Shown piece after piece: positions 61,673 through 64,000 of a DNA stretch of 64,000 nucleotides; the stretch's first letter is position 1, and the number at the start of each line of letters is the position of its first letter. The stretch lies in contig JAZUJK010000009.1 of the NCBI GenBank assembly GCA_045642705.1, forward strand, positions 39,236 through 103,235, in the 5' to 3' direction. The stretch is from UBA1227 sp045642705 (GTDB taxonomy: Bacteria; Bacillota; Clostridia; Oscillospirales; Acutalibacteraceae). The notes beneath the pieces were generated by a model that saw only the letters and a program-made list of their open reading frames with translations, was not told the DNA's origin and did no database searches. Made by a program: the position numbers and the translations under genes.

Positions 61673-61701
61673 TTGCAAACTGAGATAGAAAATGTTATCT
61701 T
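61673..61701 (+). promoter_or_regulatory. Possible promoter of the transglutaminase-like lipoprotein gene
   Basis: TTGCAA (61673-61678), 17-base spacer, TATCTT (61696-61701), divergent from the pyrH promoter. Confidence 0.4.
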
Positions 61702-61737
61702 TATATTAGGCAAAAATTTCTAATTTTGGAGACCCCT

Positions 61738-62991
61738 ATGAAAAACAGCGTAATTCGCAAAAAGTTGATATCCATCCTACTCCTCGCAACTATGAGTACA
61801 TCAATACTCACAGCATGTGGAGCAGATGATGACGTGCCTGCCGCAGATATTCCAACTACCGCTGTTACTGTGTCTCCGATATCCAAGGGTGACAAGAAAG
61901 AGGATGCATCATCCGCCCCTTCTACTACGGCACCGGCTGAAAAACCTGCAAGTAGCGAGAGCGGTTCCAAGACCCAGTCCTCCACCAAGAAGCCAAGCGG
62001 TGGCACAACCAAAGCCCCCGCCAAGACTTCCACCAAGGCAACCACCAAGAAGCCTAACCGCGTTAATAACGCCAAGACTTCTTCCGAGCTTGCCAACGTC
62101 AGCCCTAAGCAGGCCGCTGCCGCAACATATGACACCGAAATCACAATCAAAGAGACCTCTCAGACAGCAATTGATCCCGATGTCTATGTACATGTAAAAT
62201 ATGAAAACTTCGATTACCACATCAAGAAGGTTTGGAAGAACTTCCAAGAAATTGATCAGGTTAAAATCGAAGCCAAGTATCTAAATGAATATCTAAATTA
62301 TTGCTGTCTTCCAATGAAAGACACATTCTATGAGATAAATTGCAATGGTTATGATGCTCAGTATTCCTATGATGCAACCAAGCAATATGTATTCCTAAAA
62401 GTCAATTGGTCATACTACGTAAATGCAACTCAATTCTCTGCTTGTCAGAATATGGCAAAGTCCGTAGTGCTCGGTGCTACTGGTTCAACGATTGAAAAGA
62501 TTCGCTATGTTCACGACTACATAGCATCCCATACAACGTATAAAGAAAATGTCGATGGAATTTATAACTGTCTCATAAATGGTAAGAGTGACTGCGATGG
62601 TTACACAGCAGCATTCAAACTATGTATGGATCTCCTCGGAATAGAGAGCAAAGCTTATTGCACATCCGATCATATATTCAATCTCGTAAAATATAACGGC
62701 AAATGGTATGCAGTTGATTGTACTTGGGATGACCAAGACGCTTACGGAATGGTAATTGCCACATATTTCATGCGTGGCAATGCGATGTATAAAAACTTCC
62801 CAATTCTTGTCAATCTTCCACTTGCAAATGGCAAGCTCGATTGTGACAGAAGTATCTATGTAGCAAATGATACCAAGTTCCGCTCAGCATGCGGTCTAAA
62901 ACCTAACCAGACATACAAGCCAGACCCTGATGGAGTTACAATCCATGTATACGAAGATGGCACGTACCTAGGTTATTTCACGCTAAGTTAA
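61738..62991 (+). CDS. Transglutaminase-like lipoprotein
   Basis: A 417-residue precursor. Signal peptide with lipobox LTAC, then a Thr/Lys/Pro-rich linker (about 35-120, with TTKAPAKTSTKATTKKP), then a globular part ending in a transglutaminase core. The triad is intact: Cys in SDCDGY, His in SDHIFNLV and Asp in VDCTWDD. Likely surface-anchored; bacterial members are proteases or cross-linkers, or have wall-related roles, and the substrate is unknown. The ATG at 61738 has TTGGAGA just upstream. Ends before a terminator shared with the convergent lipoprotein gene. Confidence 0.85.
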   Translation: MKNSVIRKKLISILLLATMSTSILTACGADDDVPAADIPTTAVTVSPISKGDKKEDASSAPSTTAPAEKPASSESGSKTQSSTKKPSGGTTKAPAKTSTKATTKKPNRVNNAKTSSELANVSPKQAAAATYDTEITIKETSQTAIDPDVYVHVKYENFDYHIKKVWKNFQEIDQVKIEAKYLNEYLNYCCLPMKDTFYEINCNGYDAQYSYDATKQYVFLKVNWSYYVNATQFSACQNMAKSVVLGATGSTIEKIRYVHDYIASHTTYKENVDGIYNCLINGKSDCDGYTAAFKLCMDLLGIESKAYCTSDHIFNLVKYNGKWYAVDCTWDDQDAYGMVIATYFMRGNAMYKNFPILVNLPLANGKLDCDRSIYVANDTKFRSACGLKPNQTYKPDPDGVTIHVYEDGTYLGYFTLS

Positions 62992-63008
62992 AAGTCTATA
63001 AAATAAGT

Positions 63009-63035
63009 AATGAGGCCTGAATTTCAGGCCTCATT
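63009..63035. terminator. Bidirectional terminator between two lipoprotein genes
   Basis: Twelve-base stem AATGAGGCCTGA / TCAGGCCTCATT with an ATT loop, followed by TTTCTT. It overlaps the last codons of the leftward gene, so its stop codon is inside the stem. Confidence 0.8.
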
Positions 63036-63680
63036 TTCTTCGCTGTAAAGTGCAAATACTTCACTCTCTTGCTCGCTGTCCATTTCATAGAGAACTTCCA
63101 TGGTGTTATAATCTATATCATACTCGTAGTTATGCGGAATTCCGTCCTCATCGATATAATGTGCATTAGTTATAAAACAGTTATTTTTATAGATTTCATA
63201 TGTTGCATATTCCTCACCATTTTTAATGGTAATTAATGTCTTTTCCCCATAGGATGCCTCATATTTATCCGATACGATATTTACATTTCTTACGTCATTT
63301 TCATCCCAAAATGCAACATCAAGAGGTAGTCCTGACTTGGAATCTGTGAAATAATCCCATCGATCATTTTCATATCCATTATATACAGCATAGAGTAGTG
63401 TATCATTTCTTGAATAGTAGTCTATTGAACGATTTCCTTCTGTCTCAGTTCTCTTATCAAGTCCTGATATCGAATCCATCTTCATTGAAAGATTAATCTC
63501 TGATATATCATCGAGAACATCCTTTACTGTCATGACCTTATCAAATCTCTCAATAAGCTTGTGATTTCCGATGAATTTTATTGATTCAACTGGAACTGGA
63601 GATAGGCCGGACCATCGGTTACAGGCTGCAAAAACAAATACAACTATGAATAAAAAAATAAGACCTGCGACCCTTTTCAT
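63024..63680 (-). CDS. Lipoprotein of unknown function
   Basis: A 218-residue precursor with a signal peptide and lipobox FAAC (Cys about residue 20). The rest is acidic and probably beta-rich, with YEASYGEKTLITIKNG and ATYEIYKNN patterns; no family recognised. GGAGGTG precedes the ATG. A promoter lies about 55 bases upstream. Confidence 0.75.
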   Translation of the reverse strand: MKRVAGLIFLFIVVFVFAACNRWSGLSPVPVESIKFIGNHKLIERFDKVMTVKDVLDDISEINLSMKMDSISGLDKRTETEGNRSIDYYSRNDTLLYAVYNGYENDRWDYFTDSKSGLPLDVAFWDENDVRNVNIVSDKYEASYGEKTLITIKNGEEYATYEIYKNNCFITNAHYIDEDGIPHNYEYDIDYNTMEVLYEMDSEQESEVFALYSEENEA

Positions 63681-63708
63681 AAGGCACCTCCATCAATAGA
63701 CTAATTGA

Positions 63709-63737
63709 ATTCTATCACTCCCAAAATGCACTTACAA
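63709..63737 (-). promoter_or_regulatory. Promoter of the 218-residue lipoprotein gene
   Basis: Minus strand TTGTAA (63737-63732), 17-base spacer, TAGAAT (63714-63709). Confidence 0.5.
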
Positions 63738-63816
63738 TAGGATATCCAAGTTGTAACTGACTTGTATCCCTTTTGTTACCTTTACACAATATATAGTATA
63801 AAAAGACATAAAAAAA

Positions 63817-63837
63817 GAGCGCTGCAATGCAGCGCTC
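63817..63837. terminator. Terminator downstream of tuf
   Basis: Nine-base GC-rich stem GAGCGCTGC / GCAGCGCTC with an AAT loop; leftward it is followed by TTTTTTTATG. Confidence 0.9.
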
Positions 63838-63861
63838 GATTTTTATTAGTGGTTATAGAAA

Positions 63862-64000
63862 TTATTCGTTGATAGCGATAACAACGCCTGAACCTACTGT
63901 ACGGCCACCTTCACGGATAGCGAAACGAAGGCCTTCTTCAATAGCGATAGGAGTGATAAGTTCAACGTCCATCTCTACGTTATCACCAGGCATACACATC
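63862..64000 (-). CDS. tuf: Elongation factor Tu, C-terminal fragment (5' end outside window)
   Basis: The last 45 codons and stop of EF-Tu: MPGDNVEMDVELITPIA, then EEGLRFAIREGGRTVGSGVV and a short end. This matches domain 3 of EF-Tu, which contacts aminoacyl-tRNA and EF-Ts. The gene continues beyond the right edge of the window. It is followed by a strong terminator. Confidence 0.97.
   Translation of the reverse strand, partial: MCMPGDNVEMDVELITPIAIEEGLRFAIREGGRTVGSGVVIAINE

Overview
The window looks like the chromosome of an anaerobic, moderately low-GC Gram-positive bacterium of class Clostridia (Bacillota). Evidence: a PolC-type replicative polymerase, the ylxM-ffh-rpsP-khpA-rimM-trmD, phoH-ybeY-era-recO and pyrH-frr-uppS-cdsA-dxr-rseP-ispG-polC operons, a desulfoferrodoxin-type superoxide reductase domain, a type I dockerin, threonine/proline-rich surface proteins and strong purine-rich ribosome binding sites. 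A gut or rumen relative of the Ruminococcaceae/Oscillospiraceae would fit, but no gene here fixes the species. Nearly all genes lie on the minus strand, and no phage, IS element or CRISPR array was found.

Layout, left to right. 1-5.4 kb: a leftward flavoenzyme operon (GlpA-like protein with a [2Fe-2S] tail, GlpB-like oxidoreductase, DUF1667 protein, alkyl-DHAP-synthase-like oxidase, small membrane protein), faced by a divergent TetR regulator with a perfect palindrome between the promoters. 6.1-13.7 kb: two large surface proteins, one single-pass with a Pro/Ala-rich cytoplasmic tail and one secreted 1821-residue protein ending in a dockerin. 13.8-18.4 kb: the cell-separation operon ftsE-ftsX-M23 hydrolase-S41 homologue; its FtsE has a long extra tail and its S41 member lacks both catalytic residues. 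18.6-24.7 kb: a PucR-type regulator, an RsuA pseudouridine synthase, a DivIVA-like coiled coil, coaD, rsmD, uvrC and HPr. 24.9-34.2 kb: two large operons for the signal recognition particle, ribosome maturation, RNA and DNA repair.

34.3-36.3 kb: a Cys-rich small protein with a DUF1015 protein, and a small lipoprotein. 36.3-41.7 kb: dtd-polA-rimI-tsaD-MBL protein, with a tRNA-Arg(CCG) six bases after the last stop codon. 41.8-44.5 kb (plus strand): a three-domain XRE-desulfoferrodoxin-TipAS regulator, dusB and an Sfp-type transferase. 44.5-50.2 kb: tatD, metG, a small protein, a family I.5 lipase without a signal peptide, a small-multidrug-export protein and a Nudix hydrolase. 50.3-61.6 kb: isoprenoid, envelope and replication genes, including a PolC that appears to have no proofreading exonuclease insert. 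61.7-64 kb: a transglutaminase-like lipoprotein, another lipoprotein and the 3' end of tuf.

The points most worth a second look are the exonuclease-less PolC, the catalytically dead S41 homologue beside FtsEX, the XRE-superoxide reductase-TipAS fusion, the dockerin-bearing giant protein, and the TetR-controlled flavoenzyme cassette. No intergenic stretch exceeds 300 bases. All calls were read by eye; no database search was run.
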